From NCBI RefSeq assembly GCF_006438965.1, contig NZ_RCZM01000001.1, positions 497,097 through 561,096 of the forward strand: a stretch of DNA of 64,000 nucleotides, written 5' to 3'. The position numbers and the translations under genes were made by a program. This document shows, in pieces, positions 39,813-48,280 of the stretch. Source of the stretch: Pedococcus bigeumensis (GTDB lineage Bacteria > Actinomycetota > Actinomycetes > Actinomycetales > Dermatophilaceae). The notes beneath the pieces were generated by a model, which was not told the DNA's origin, did not search any database, and saw nothing but the letters and a program-made list of their open reading frames with translations. Each line of letters begins with the position of its first letter. The first letter of the stretch is position 1.

Positions 39813-40436
39813 TCAGGCGAGGTCGGCGACCCAGTGGTCGCCCTCCTCGCGGAAGCCGAGCCGCGCGTAGTACGGGTTGACCATGCCTGGCGGCGTGACG
39901 ATCTGGCGGATTCCCTTGCCGCGGAACAGTCCGCTGCTGCGGTAGACGAACTCGCCGGGGGAGAAGTCGCGGAACCGCGGTGTCACGTAGTCGAGCTCCA
40001 CCCGGGCAATGCCGTCACCAGCGTCACGCACGACGACGACCCCGACGGTTTCGTTGCCGCGTTCGACGAGGTAGGCGCTGCGCCCGACACCGAGGTCGGC
40101 CGGGTCGAACTGGGGGAAGTGCCTGGCGATGTCCTTGCCCTGCACCTTGAGGAAGTGCTGGAGGTAGGACTCGTCCGGGCCGACAGCCACCACCTCGTAG
40201 ACCGACTCGTCGCCGCGTTCGCCCAGCAGCTTGGTGACCATCCAGATGTTGATGCCGGCGGTGACGGTGTTCATGCCGACCATCGGCCAGACGTGCAGCA
40301 TCGCGTTGAAGACGATGAGCGTGCAGCTGGCGGTGAGGTTGAGCAGCCGGAAGCGCAGCACGCGCTGCTGGAGCAGGGAGAAGATGAGCAGGGCTGAACC
40401 CGCCCACCCCAGAGCTTGGATGGACCACGAAGACAT
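39813..40436 (-). CDS. YgjV-like membrane domain fused to GNAT-like domain
   Basis: A 207-aa protein. Residues 1-72 contain three hydrophobic helices (ALGWAGSALLIFSLL, LNLTASCTLIVFNAML, VTAGINIWMVTKLL), the pattern of the YgjV family. Residues ~80-207 look like a GNAT acyltransferase (AYLVERGNETVGVVVVRD, GIRQIVTPPGMVNPYYARLGF). A membrane-tethered acetyltransferase is inferred; the substrate is unknown. CAGACT lies 7 nt before ATG. Confidence 0.7.
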   Translation of the reverse strand: MSSWSIQALGWAGSALLIFSLLQQRVLRFRLLNLTASCTLIVFNAMLHVWPMVGMNTVTAGINIWMVTKLLGERGDESVYEVVAVGPDESYLQHFLKVQGKDIARHFPQFDPADLGVGRSAYLVERGNETVGVVVVRDAGDGIARVELDYVTPRFRDFSPGEFVYRSSGLFRGKGIRQIVTPPGMVNPYYARLGFREEGDHWVADLA

Positions 40437-40457
40437 AGGGCGCAGTCTGCCAGCGGT

Positions 40458-41087
40458 TCAGGAGGGTGCTCGACCACGCAGCAGCTTGGTTGCCAGGTAG
40501 CGGCCGTTGGCGTCCGACCTGTGCACCCCGGTGGGGACCCGCTGGACGACGTCGACTCCGAGTCGGGTGAGCTGGGCGACCTTGTCGGCGTTGTTGGTCA
40601 ACAACGCCACCCGGTGGACGCCGAGGGCCGCGAGCATCTGGGCTGCGACGAGGTAGTCGCGTTCGTCCTCGTCGTAGCCGAGGGCCAGGTTCGCCTCGTA
40701 GGTGTCGAGGCCGTCGTCCTGGAGCAGGTAGGCATCGAGCTTGGCGTAGAGCCCGATGCCTCGTCCCTCCTGCCGCAGGTAGAGCAGCAGCCCACCCTCA
40801 TCGGCCAGGCGGCGCAGCGACTCCTGCAGCTGTGGACCGCAGTCACACCGCCGGCTGCCCAGAACGTCGCCGGTCAGGCACTCGCTGTGCAGCCGGGTCA
40901 GCGGTGGGTTCACGAGGGCCGACGCCGGGACCGGCTGGTCCGCCCAGCCGCCCAACCCGAGTGCGATGTGCTCCCTGCCGTCGACCAGCCCGGTGAAGGT
41001 GAACGCACGTGCGGTCGTCTCGAACCCGTCGTGGAGGGTGAGGGGGATGCTGACCTGGGCGCGGAGCACGGCCGCGGGGAGGCTCAC
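40458..41087 (-). CDS. ribA: Stand-alone GTP cyclohydrolase II
   Basis: Opens GTP to 2,5-diamino-6-ribosylamino-pyrimidinone phosphate, formate and PPi. The 209-aa protein has zinc cysteines C70, C81 and C83 (HSEC, RRCDCG), LRQEGRGIGLYAK and LTNNADKVAQL. There is no fused DHBP synthase (RibB) domain. Its GTG overlaps the preceding reductase stop (GTGA), making it the last gene of the operon starting at 45615. No other riboflavin genes are nearby, so it may serve a different product. Confidence 0.93.
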   Translation of the reverse strand: MSLPAAVLRAQVSIPLTLHDGFETTARAFTFTGLVDGREHIALGLGGWADQPVPASALVNPPLTRLHSECLTGDVLGSRRCDCGPQLQESLRRLADEGGLLLYLRQEGRGIGLYAKLDAYLLQDDGLDTYEANLALGYDEDERDYLVAAQMLAALGVHRVALLTNNADKVAQLTRLGVDVVQRVPTGVHRSDANGRYLATKLLRGRAPS

Positions 41088-41794
41088 GACAGCCCCTCTA
41101 CCGGCTGCTCGCCGAAACGCGGGGAGAGCGCGTAGCGCAGCAGCGCCACGTCGCCGATGTGGCGCACCTCGACGAGCGACGCGCGGCGACTGGCCGACCA
41201 GGGGAACCCGCCGTCACCGACGAAGCGGCGACCGCGTGAGTCGCCCACGAAGAGCGGCGCGACCACCAGCTGCAGCTCGTCGGCGAGGTCGTCGGTCAGC
41301 AGCTGGGTCAGCACCGAACCGCCCCCTTCGACCATGAGTCGGCGCACCCCGCGCGCGTGCAGGTCCTCGGTCACCCAGCGCAGGTGCACCGGGGTGCCGG
41401 CGTCGACCACGGTTGCCACGTACCCCAGCCGTCGAGCGGCTTCGTCGACCTTTCCGCTGTCGCAGTAGACGAGCTTCTCGCTGTCACCGGCGTCGAAGAA
41501 CGCGGCGCCGGCATCGAGGTCCGCGCCGGTCGTCACGGTCACCTTCGTGGGCGACGGAGGGCAGCCACGCGCGACCCGCTCGGCACGCCGTCCGGGGGAC
41601 CGCACGAGCAGGCGCGGGTTGTCGTTGCGGATGGTTGCGGCGCCGACCAGGATCGCGTCGCAGGTCGCCCGCTCGGCGTCGACCCGGTCGAAGTCAGCCG
41701 CGTTGGACAGCTGGAGCCGGCCTCCTGAGGCGTCACCGAGGTAGCCATCCATCGACATGCTGCAGCTCAGCAGGGTGTAGGGACGATCAGGCAC
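41084..41794 (-). CDS. RibD-type reductase (DHFR-like), no deaminase domain
   Basis: A 236-aa reductase of the RibD C-terminal family: YTLLSCSMSMDGYLG, FDRVDAERATCDAILVGAATIRNDNP and MVEGGGSVLTQLL (NADPH loop). Stand-alone forms reduce the ribosyl chain of the GTP cyclohydrolase II product before deamination, the order used in archaea and fungi. GTG 41794 overlaps the stop of the membrane-protein gene by 8 bp, and its own stop overlaps ribA, so both junctions are coupled. Confidence 0.88.
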   Translation of the reverse strand: MPDRPYTLLSCSMSMDGYLGDASGGRLQLSNAADFDRVDAERATCDAILVGAATIRNDNPRLLVRSPGRRAERVARGCPPSPTKVTVTTGADLDAGAAFFDAGDSEKLVYCDSGKVDEAARRLGYVATVVDAGTPVHLRWVTEDLHARGVRRLMVEGGGSVLTQLLTDDLADELQLVVAPLFVGDSRGRRFVGDGGFPWSASRRASLVEVRHIGDVALLRYALSPRFGEQPVEGLS

Positions 41795-42890
41795 GCGCTG
41801 CCTCCCCGAGGTCCAGCGCAGCCGTGCCGACGCGGCCGGGGGCCGAGGGCCGGGCCGGGGCGAGCGTCGGGGCGAGCGTCGGGGTGAGCGTCGGGGTACC
41901 AGTTCCAACGCCGGTGCGGTCACGGCGAAGGCTGGTCAGGATGACCACGCCGGCCCCCGGCAGGCTGGCCACCAGGACCAGGACGCCGTAGACGACGGCG
42001 GTCGACAGTCCTGCCTGGGCGCCCAGCCCGGCTGCCCCGAACGCCCACGCTGCCACGCCCTCACGGGGCCCCCATCCGGCGATGTTCATGGGGACACCCA
42101 TGCCGATCAGCACGACGAACGCGAGCGGGACGAGCCGTCCCAGTGGTGCAGTCGCCCCGGCGGTGCGGGCCGCCACGAGGAAGGTGAGGACGTGCCCGGT
42201 GACCGCCAGCGCCGAGGCGACGGCGACAAGGGGCCAGGTGCGACGGGCGAGGGCACCCTCGCGGAGCTCCACGAACATCGCCCTCGCGATCGACGCAGCC
42301 CGCCCGGTTGAGGTTGATCCGGTCCTGTGCCAGACGAGGAGGAGACCGGGCACCCCAGCGGCGACCGCGCACCATACCCAGCCCATGTGGTGCCGCAGTG
42401 GAGACGGCAGGACGGTGAGGGCCGCCAGGGCCATCACGGCCTGGACGACCTGTCCCGCGGTCCGCTCCCAGACGACGGACCGGACTCCCCGGCCGGTGTC
42501 GCCGTGCTGGCGGCCGTGCCGCACGCCGCGGTGCACGTCCCCGAGGACACCGCCCGGCGTCGCGGTGTTGAGGAATGTCGAGCGGTAGCAGGCCGCGACG
42601 GCACCCCGCAGGGGGACGGCGACACCGATACCGCGCGCGACGAGGCTCCACCGCCAGGCGCAGCACACGGTGGTGAGCGCGGCCAGGGCGACGGCGACCA
42701 GGAGCGCCCTCGCATCGATGGCACCCACGGCGCGCGCGGACGGGCCCACCCCCAGCCGCCACACGAGAACTCCGAGAACCGCTGCGCCTCCCAGGTGGCG
42801 GACGACCGGGGAGCCGCCGACGCGACGCACCACCCGGGTCAGGTGACCGGCTGCCCGCGACAGGTGGTCGCCGCGCGTCTTCGTCGGCAC
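41787..42890 (-). CDS. Flippase-like membrane protein (UPF0104/LPG-synthase TM type)
   Basis: A 367-aa membrane protein with seven to eight helices and the family features YRSTFLNTATPGGVLGDVHRGV and MNIAGWGPREGVAAWAF. Members are often placed beside glycosyltransferases and suspected to move lipid-linked products. The cytoplasmic C-terminal tail holds Thr-Pro-Thr-Leu/Ala repeats coded by a 12-bp tandem repeat. GTG 42890 is the best start; 143 bp separate it from the glycosyltransferase gene. Confidence 0.82.
   Translation of the reverse strand: MPTKTRGDHLSRAAGHLTRVVRRVGGSPVVRHLGGAAVLGVLVWRLGVGPSARAVGAIDARALLVAVALAALTTVCCAWRWSLVARGIGVAVPLRGAVAACYRSTFLNTATPGGVLGDVHRGVRHGRQHGDTGRGVRSVVWERTAGQVVQAVMALAALTVLPSPLRHHMGWVWCAVAAGVPGLLLVWHRTGSTSTGRAASIARAMFVELREGALARRTWPLVAVASALAVTGHVLTFLVAARTAGATAPLGRLVPLAFVVLIGMGVPMNIAGWGPREGVAAWAFGAAGLGAQAGLSTAVVYGVLVLVASLPGAGVVILTSLRRDRTGVGTGTPTLTPTLAPTLAPARPSAPGRVGTAALDLGEAARA
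41862..41897 (-). repeat. 12-bp tandem repeat, 3 copies
   Basis: GAGCGTCGGGGC/T repeated at 41862-41873, 41874-41885 and 41886-41897, encoding TPTL/APTL units in the tail of the flippase-like protein. Confidence 0.9.
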
Positions 42891-43033
42891 GGCACGCCCC
42901 CTCTGGTCGGGTCCCGTCTGGTCAAGTCCTGCACAGACTCCTACGTATGCGGCGTGCCTGCGGTTCACCGCTCCGCTCCGGTCCGCATCGAGGATCCCTG
43001 GGTGGCGGCTGCGCGAAACTCTTGGCGCGAGGC

Positions 43034-44224
43034 TCATGCTGCGAGTCCGGACAGGACGTCGGAGACACGTTGAGCAGTCGTGGGCCACGGCGAGAGGGTC
43101 GCCCGCCGCCGGCGGGCTGCCGCCCGCAGTCGCTCTCTGAGGTCCACGTCCTCGAGCCAGGACCGCAGCGCTCGGCCCAGCTCGTCCGGCCCGGTCGCCG
43201 GAACGAGCACACCAGGGAGCACCGCGCCGGCGGTGCCGTCCGCCGCCTCCGCAACACCGCCCATCGCCTCGGCGACACCGCCCACAGACGTCGCGATGAC
43301 GGGAAGGCCATGGGCCAACGCCTCGGTGACGACGAGGCCGTACGTCTCGATCCGCGACGCGAGGACGAGGAGGTCCGCCGCGGCATACGCCTGCCTGAGG
43401 TCGTCGCCCACGAGCGGGCCTACGAAGGTGACCCTCTCGGCAATCCCCGAGTCGAGGCACTGTCGACGGAGGTGGGCGACGTGGTCGGGGGCGAGGTCCA
43501 GCGCCCCGACGCAGCGGAGTCGCCAGGGACGGTCGGCCACCGATGCCAGCGCAGCGAGCAGGTCGAGGTGACCTTTGGCGGGCACGACGGCCGCGACGCA
43601 GAGGAGCTCGGTGCCCGACGGTGTGCCGGTGCCGGTGCCGGTGCCGGTGCCGGTGCCGGTGTCCGCCCGGTCGGCCCCTGGCTGGGCCACGTGCAAGCGG
43701 TCCGGGTTCAGCCGATAGCGGTCAGCGAGCCACTCCCGCGTCCACCGGCTCGTGGTCACTACGGCCGCCACGGTCTCGAGCACCGCTCGCTCGCCTTCCG
43801 CCGGGGTGAGGGCGTGCGGGCCTGCCGCGTCGCCCGTGGGTCTGCGGGCCGCCTCGCCTGCCAACGGGTGGCCGAGAGGAAGATGCACGAGCACGGCGAC
43901 GCGAAGTCGCGTCGCCTCGGGCACCACCACGCCGGGTGCGCTCGAGGCCACCAGCCCGTCGACCAGCACGAGAGCGCCTTCAGGGAGCGCCTCCAACTCA
44001 CGGGCGACGGCAGCGAGAGCGACGGCGTCGGGGTGCGGCCAGCTCCCCGCAACAGCGTGCACCCGCACCGTCCAGCCGAGGGTCGCCAACCCGGCGCAGA
44101 CCCGGCGGTCGTAGGTGTTGCCGCCGCTCGGGTGCGCGGGGTCGTCGATCGAGTCCGGGACGACGACGTGCACCGTCCCGGCGTGCCTCGCCCCGACGTT
44201 CGTCGTGGAGTCGCCCCGCGTCAC
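43034..44224 (-). CDS. GT4-family glycosyltransferase
   Basis: A 396-aa retaining glycosyltransferase. The N-terminal half has [22 protein letters not shown] and [10 protein letters not shown]; the C-terminal Rossmann half has [15 protein letters not shown] and the E-x7-E motif in [17 protein letters not shown]. Donor and acceptor are unknown. A Gly-Thr run (~192-208) is coded by a hexanucleotide microsatellite. GTG 44224 overlaps the PTPS-like stop (GTGA). Confidence 0.88.
   Translation of the reverse strand: MTRGDSTTNVGARHAGTVHVVVPDSIDDPAHPSGGNTYDRRVCAGLATLGWTVRVHAVAGSWPHPDAVALAAVARELEALPEGALVLVDGLVASSAPGVVVPEATRLRVAVLVHLPLGHPLAGEAARRPTGDAAGPHALTPAEGERAVLETVAAVVTTSRWTREWLADRYRLNPDRLHVAQPGADRADTGTGTGTGTGTGTPSGTELLCVAAVVPAKGHLDLLAALASVADRPWRLRCVGALDLAPDHVAHLRRQCLDSGIAERVTFVGPLVGDDLRQAYAAADLLVLASRIETYGLVVTEALAHGLPVIATSVGGVAEAMGGVAEAADGTAGAVLPGVLVPATGPDELGRALRSWLEDVDLRERLRAAARRRRATLSPWPTTAQRVSDVLSGLAA
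43624..43659 (-). repeat. Hexanucleotide microsatellite (TGCCGG)6 inside GT4 gene
   Basis: Six perfect copies of TGCCGG encode a Gly-Thr run in the linker between the two glycosyltransferase domains. Slippage changes linker length by two residues without breaking the frame. Confidence 0.95.
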
Positions 44225-44619
44225 AGGGTCCGCTCGTAGCTCGCCCACGCCACCGGTGACTCACCCAGGGTGACCGTGATGGCCGCGACGCCGCGGGCGC
44301 CGTCGCCCAGCTCGCCGGCGTGGATGCGGTCGGCGAGGCGGTCGGCGACGACCCGGGCGAGGACCTCGGTGGTCGTGTTGGTGCCGGCCAGGGACGGGTC
44401 GTCGTCGAGGTTGCGGTAGTTCAGGTCGGCGAGGGCCGCATGCAGCTGCTCGCCGGCGCGACCGATGTCGACCACGATGCCGTCGTCGTCGAGGTCCTCG
44501 CGGTGGAAGGTCGCGTCGACGACGTAGGTGGCGCCGTGCAGCGACTGGGCAGGTCCGAAGACCGCGCCGCTGAAGCTGTGGGCGATCATCATGTGGTCCC
44601 GCACGGTCACTCTGAACAC
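44221..44619 (-). CDS. PTPS/QueD paralogue with lost catalytic residues
   Basis: A 132-aa protein of the 6-pyruvoyl/6-carboxy-tetrahydropterin synthase fold. Two of three zinc histidines remain (H14 in IAHSF, H28 in SLHGA). The third (HGH) is Ala30, the catalytic Cys four residues before H28 is Ala24, and the Asp-His of the triad is replaced (LNYRNL). E120 (LGESP), which would bind the pterin ring, is kept. It should bind a pterin- or pyrimidine-like ligand but not do standard QueD chemistry. GTG 44619 is 3 nt from the upstream stop. Confidence 0.85.
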   Translation of the reverse strand: MFRVTVRDHMMIAHSFSGAVFGPAQSLHGATYVVDATFHREDLDDDGIVVDIGRAGEQLHAALADLNYRNLDDDPSLAGTNTTTEVLARVVADRLADRIHAGELGDGARGVAAITVTLGESPVAWASYERTL

Positions 44620-44622
44620 GGT

Positions 44623-45615
44623 CTACCCCTGGTCGTAGGTGATGATCTGGCAGATCGCCGGGAGGCTCCCGTCGCTCAGACGAGCCATCACCTCCGGCAG
44701 TTCATCGAACGTCGACCGGCCCGTCACGAGGGCATCGAAAGCCGGGTCGTGCAACAGGTCGAGCGCCAGCGCCAGCCGGTCCGCATGGGTGCGCCGTGAC
44801 CGTCGAGCCCGGGACACCGCCCCAACCTGGCTCGCCCGGATGCTGAGTCGGCGCGAGTGGAACGACCCGCCGAGGGCGAGGCTCACCTCTAGGTCGCCGT
44901 ACCAGCTGAGCTCCACCACCTCGCCCTCGTCGGCCATCAGGTCGAGGGACAGCTGCAGGCCGGCTGACGTCGCGCTCGTGTGGACGACCAGGTCGTGTGC
45001 GCCCGGTCCCCACCCGCCGGCCTCGGCGGCGAGGGCGAAGTCGACACCGAGCGCTCCTGCCACCGTCGCCCGGGACTCGTCCACGTCGACCAGGGTGGTG
45101 CGGACGCCGGGAATGCCGGACAGCAGGTGTGCGACGCAGCACCCGACCATGCCGGCCCCGACGACCGCGACCCGGTCACCAACCAGCGGCGCCGCGTCCC
45201 AGAGGGCGTTGACCGCGGTCTCGACCGTGCCCGCGAGCACGGCACGCTCAGGAGGTATGCCGTCGGGAACGGGCACGACCGCGTCGGCCGGGACGACGTA
45301 CCGGGTCTGGTGCGGGTAGAGGCAGCAGACCAGCCGGCCCAGCAGGTGGGCCGGGCCCTCCTCGACGACGCCGACGCTCAGGTAGCCGTACTTCACCGGC
45401 CCCGGAAAGTCGCCCTCCTGGAACGGTGCCCGCATCGCGGCATACTGGCTCTCGGGGACTCGGCCGCCGAAGACCAGCGTCTCGGTCCCGCGGCTGATGG
45501 CCGAGCAGACGGTCCGCACCACCACGTCCCCGGGTCCAGCGGGGGGCAGCACCACAGGCCGGATCTCGCCCACCCTGGGTTCGGTCAGCCAGTACGCACG
45601 TGCAGCCCCGGACAC
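44623..45615 (-). CDS. MDR-family dehydrogenase lacking clear zinc ligands
   Basis: A 330-aa medium-chain dehydrogenase/reductase. CSAISRGTETLVFGG opens the catalytic domain, but the usual Cys and GHE zinc motif is not seen. The Rossmann loop is VAVVGAGMVGC, then LVDVDESR. It is the first gene of the six-gene operon: TAGGGT (45628-45623) lies 7 nt before GTG, implying a leaderless transcript. Substrate is unknown but probably an intermediate of the GTP-derived pathway. Confidence 0.82.
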   Translation of the reverse strand: MSGAARAYWLTEPRVGEIRPVVLPPAGPGDVVVRTVCSAISRGTETLVFGGRVPESQYAAMRAPFQEGDFPGPVKYGYLSVGVVEEGPAHLLGRLVCCLYPHQTRYVVPADAVVPVPDGIPPERAVLAGTVETAVNALWDAAPLVGDRVAVVGAGMVGCCVAHLLSGIPGVRTTLVDVDESRATVAGALGVDFALAAEAGGWGPGAHDLVVHTSATSAGLQLSLDLMADEGEVVELSWYGDLEVSLALGGSFHSRRLSIRASQVGAVSRARRSRRTHADRLALALDLLHDPAFDALVTGRSTFDELPEVMARLSDGSLPAICQIITYDQG

Positions 45616-45708
45616 GCGCTCAACCCTAGCGAGCCGCTCCGTCCGGAGCCGATGAACTCCCGTGCCGGCTGAGCCGTCCTAGGGGCAGATTCGAGAGAGG
45701 TGGAGCTG
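45616..45708. promoter_or_regulatory. Divergent promoter of the two coupled operons
   Basis: About 90 bp between the dehydrogenase GTG (-) and the CDP-alcohol phosphotransferase (+). The minus-strand -10 TAGGGT (45628-45623) is clear; on the plus strand GAGAGG (45694-45700) is the ribosome-binding site. Such a short divergent spacer suggests shared control of both arms. Confidence 0.55.
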
Positions 45709-46470
45709 GTGCGCACGAGTCGAGCCACTGCGGCGCCGCTGGTCGGGCAGTTCGTGCTGCTCGGCGCGCTCCTCTGGGCAGCGGGCGCCAGCGCCGCGGG
45801 AGCGGTGGTGGCCGGCACGTGCGCGGTGCTCGGCTGGGTCGTCCTGGCCACGGCGCTCGCGGAGCACGACCGGCCCGGTCTCGGGCCGGCCGACCACGTG
45901 ACGGTCACGCGGGGCACCCTGGCCTGCGTCGTCGCCGCGCTGACCGTGGACGCGGCGGTGGGATCCACCTCCGAGGGCACCCTCGTGCTGCTGGCCGGCG
46001 TGGCGCTGGCCCTCGACGCCGTCGACGGCTGGGTGGCCCGACGCACCCGGACCGCCTCGGCGCTCGGCGCCAGGATGGACATGGAGGTGGACGCGTTCCT
46101 CATCCTCGTCCTCAGCATCGCTGCCGCAAGCGTGCTGGGCCGGTGGGTGCTGGTGATCGGCGCCTTCCGTTACCTGCTGGTGGTCGCCACCTGGGCGATG
46201 CCCTGGCTCGGCGGCGGCGTCCCCCCGCGGTACTGGCGCAAGGCGGTCGCGGCCCTGCAGGGGATCGTCCTCACCCTGACCGTGGCGCGCGTAGCTCCTG
46301 ATGGCGCTGCTGCCGCGTTCGTCGCCGCGGCGCTCGCCCTCCTCGCGTGGTCGTTCGGCACCCAGGGTCTCGAGCTGTGGCGGGCCCGCCCGGCACGCAC
46401 CGATGCGCTGGGCGACGAGCTCGCTCCCGCCCACGAGCCGGGAGCGCAGCCGCTGCAGGTCCTTCCGTGA
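45709..46470 (+). CDS. CDP-alcohol phosphotransferase
   Basis: A 253-aa membrane enzyme that moves a phospho-alcohol from a CDP donor to an acceptor. The signature D-x2-D-G-x2-A-R-x8-G-x3-D-x3-D is complete (LDAVDGWVARR to MDMEVD). Six helices are expected. GTG 45709 is chosen because GAGAGG lies 8 nt upstream; GTG 45700 would add three residues. The stop overlaps the next gene by GTGA. Divergence from the dehydrogenase operon suggests a common pathway. Confidence 0.87.
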   Translation: MRTSRATAAPLVGQFVLLGALLWAAGASAAGAVVAGTCAVLGWVVLATALAEHDRPGLGPADHVTVTRGTLACVVAALTVDAAVGSTSEGTLVLLAGVALALDAVDGWVARRTRTASALGARMDMEVDAFLILVLSIAAASVLGRWVLVIGAFRYLLVVATWAMPWLGGGVPPRYWRKAVAALQGIVLTLTVARVAPDGAAAAFVAAALALLAWSFGTQGLELWRARPARTDALGDELAPAHEPGAQPLQVLP

Positions 46471-48203
46471 GCGAAGGCCCTCCCTCGGAGAGCCGGCAGC
46501 GCCCGTCGGCCGCGCCGCGAGCGCGATGGCGCGGATGGCGCGGACCGCGCGGCGCCCGCCTCGCGGGGACCGGCATCGCCGTGCTGTCGGGCCTGGTCGT
46601 GTGGGTCGTCCTCGAGGCGCCTGACGACCCGCTCAGCCAGCCGCTCGGCTGGCTCGTACGACTCCCCGTCGAACCGATCCTCTTCGTGGCGCTCATGGCC
46701 GTGCTGCCCCGGCGGTGGCGGCGACCTGCCGGGCTGGTCGCTGGCGGCCTGCTCGGGCTGCTCACCCTGGTCAAGCTGCTCGACGTCGGCTTCACATCGG
46801 CCCTGCGGCGGCCGTTCGACCCGCTCACCGACTGGACCTACCTGCGGTCGGCGCGCGACCTGCTCAGCGACTCGACGGGGCCGGGCTGGGCCGCGGCCGC
46901 CCTGGTCGGGGCTGCCGTCCTCGTCGTGGCGCTGCTCGTGGTCGTGCCCCTCACGGTCGGCCAGCTGGCGCGACGCCTCGACCGGCGCCTGGACCGCGGG
47001 CAGCGCGGGTGGACCCGAGCCCTGGTTGTCCTGAGCACCGTGTGGGTCGCGACCGCGGTCACGAACGTCCAGGTCGCCCCGGGGGTGTCACTTGCCTCGA
47101 CGTCGTCCGTGGACCTGGTTGCCGACCACGTGGCCCAGGCCAGGGCGTCGGTTCGTGACCGGGCGGCCTTCGCGCATGCTGTCGCCACCGACTCGTTCGC
47201 GACGGTGCCCGGCAGCGACCTGCTGAGCGGCCTGCGCGGCAAGGACGTCCTCGTCGTGTTCGTCGAGAGCTACGGCGAGGTGGCAATCGACGGCCAGGCC
47301 GAGTTCACCGGCGTCTCCTCGACCCTGGACCGGGCCGCGAGCCAGCTGGCTGCCGACGGCTACCAGTCCAGCAGCGCGTGGCTGGACTCGCCGACCTTCG
47401 GCGGCACCAGCTGGCTGGCGCACTCCACGCTCCAGTCGGGGGTGTGGGTGAACAGCCAACGGCGCTACGACGAGCTCGTCGCGACCGACCGGCTCACCCT
47501 CAGCGCTGCCTTCCGGCGGGCGGGCTGGCACACCGTGTCGGATGTCCCTTCGGACCGTCAGGACTGGCCGGAGGCGCGGTCGTTCTACCACTACGACCAA
47601 GTCTACGACGCCCGCAACGTGGGGTATGCCGGGCCGAGGTTCGGCTACGCGACGATGCCGGACCAATACACCCTCAAGGCGTTCGCGGACCGTGAGCTGA
47701 CCCGCGGCGAGCGACGCCCCGTGATGGCCGAGATCGACCTCGTGACCAGCCATGGGCCGTGGGCGCCGCTGCCCCGACTCGTCGACTGGGCCGCCGTGGG
47801 GGACGGGTCCGGCTACGGGCACATCCTCGCGCAGGCCCGGACCAGGGCGGCGGTCTGGCGTGACCCTGCGTCGGTCCGCGCGGCCTACGGCCAGTCGATC
47901 TCCTACTCGATCGACAGCCTGGTCTCGTTCGTGCAGGCGGCCCACGACGACAACCTCGTGCTGGTCCTGCTCGGCGACCACCAACCCGCCACCATCGTGT
48001 CGGGACCGCAGCCCAGCCACCGGGTTCCGATCACCCTGGTGGCCCATGACCCCGCAGTCACCCAACGCGTCGGCGGCTGGGACTGGCAGGAGGGCATGCG
48101 GCCCGGCCCCGACGCGCCGGTCTGGCCGATGAACGAGTTCCGCGACCGGGTGCTGACGACCTTCGGGCCACTCCCGACCACCCTTGCCGGCGCCGCACGG
48201 TGA
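46467..48203 (+). CDS. Sulfatase/LTA-synthase-like membrane ectoenzyme
   Basis: A 578-aa protein. Four or so N-terminal helices (~28-175) anchor a large extracellular alkaline-phosphatase-superfamily domain (~235-560): DVLVVFVESYGE at the metal site, LDSPTFGGTSWLAHSTLQSG at the nucleophile region, EIDLVTSHGPW and LVLLGDHQP for metal binding. LTA synthases and phosphoethanolamine transferases share this layout, so transfer of a phospho-alcohol outside the membrane is plausible. It is coupled to the phosphotransferase. Confidence 0.83.
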   Translation: MSEGPPSESRQRPSAAPRARWRGWRGPRGARLAGTGIAVLSGLVVWVVLEAPDDPLSQPLGWLVRLPVEPILFVALMAVLPRRWRRPAGLVAGGLLGLLTLVKLLDVGFTSALRRPFDPLTDWTYLRSARDLLSDSTGPGWAAAALVGAAVLVVALLVVVPLTVGQLARRLDRRLDRGQRGWTRALVVLSTVWVATAVTNVQVAPGVSLASTSSVDLVADHVAQARASVRDRAAFAHAVATDSFATVPGSDLLSGLRGKDVLVVFVESYGEVAIDGQAEFTGVSSTLDRAASQLAADGYQSSSAWLDSPTFGGTSWLAHSTLQSGVWVNSQRRYDELVATDRLTLSAAFRRAGWHTVSDVPSDRQDWPEARSFYHYDQVYDARNVGYAGPRFGYATMPDQYTLKAFADRELTRGERRPVMAEIDLVTSHGPWAPLPRLVDWAAVGDGSGYGHILAQARTRAAVWRDPASVRAAYGQSISYSIDSLVSFVQAAHDDNLVLVLLGDHQPATIVSGPQPSHRVPITLVAHDPAVTQRVGGWDWQEGMRPGPDAPVWPMNEFRDRVLTTFGPLPTTLAGAAR

Positions 48204-48280
48204 ACCCTGACCGCAGCTGAACCGTCTTGAGTGGCAAGGGCGCCGGCGTGGGCGGCCGGCCTGAACGGACGGAGAACATC

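Noticed and set aside
43624-43659. Phase-variable on/off switch in GT4
   Set aside because: The unit is a hexanucleotide, so length changes keep the reading frame; only length variation is possible.
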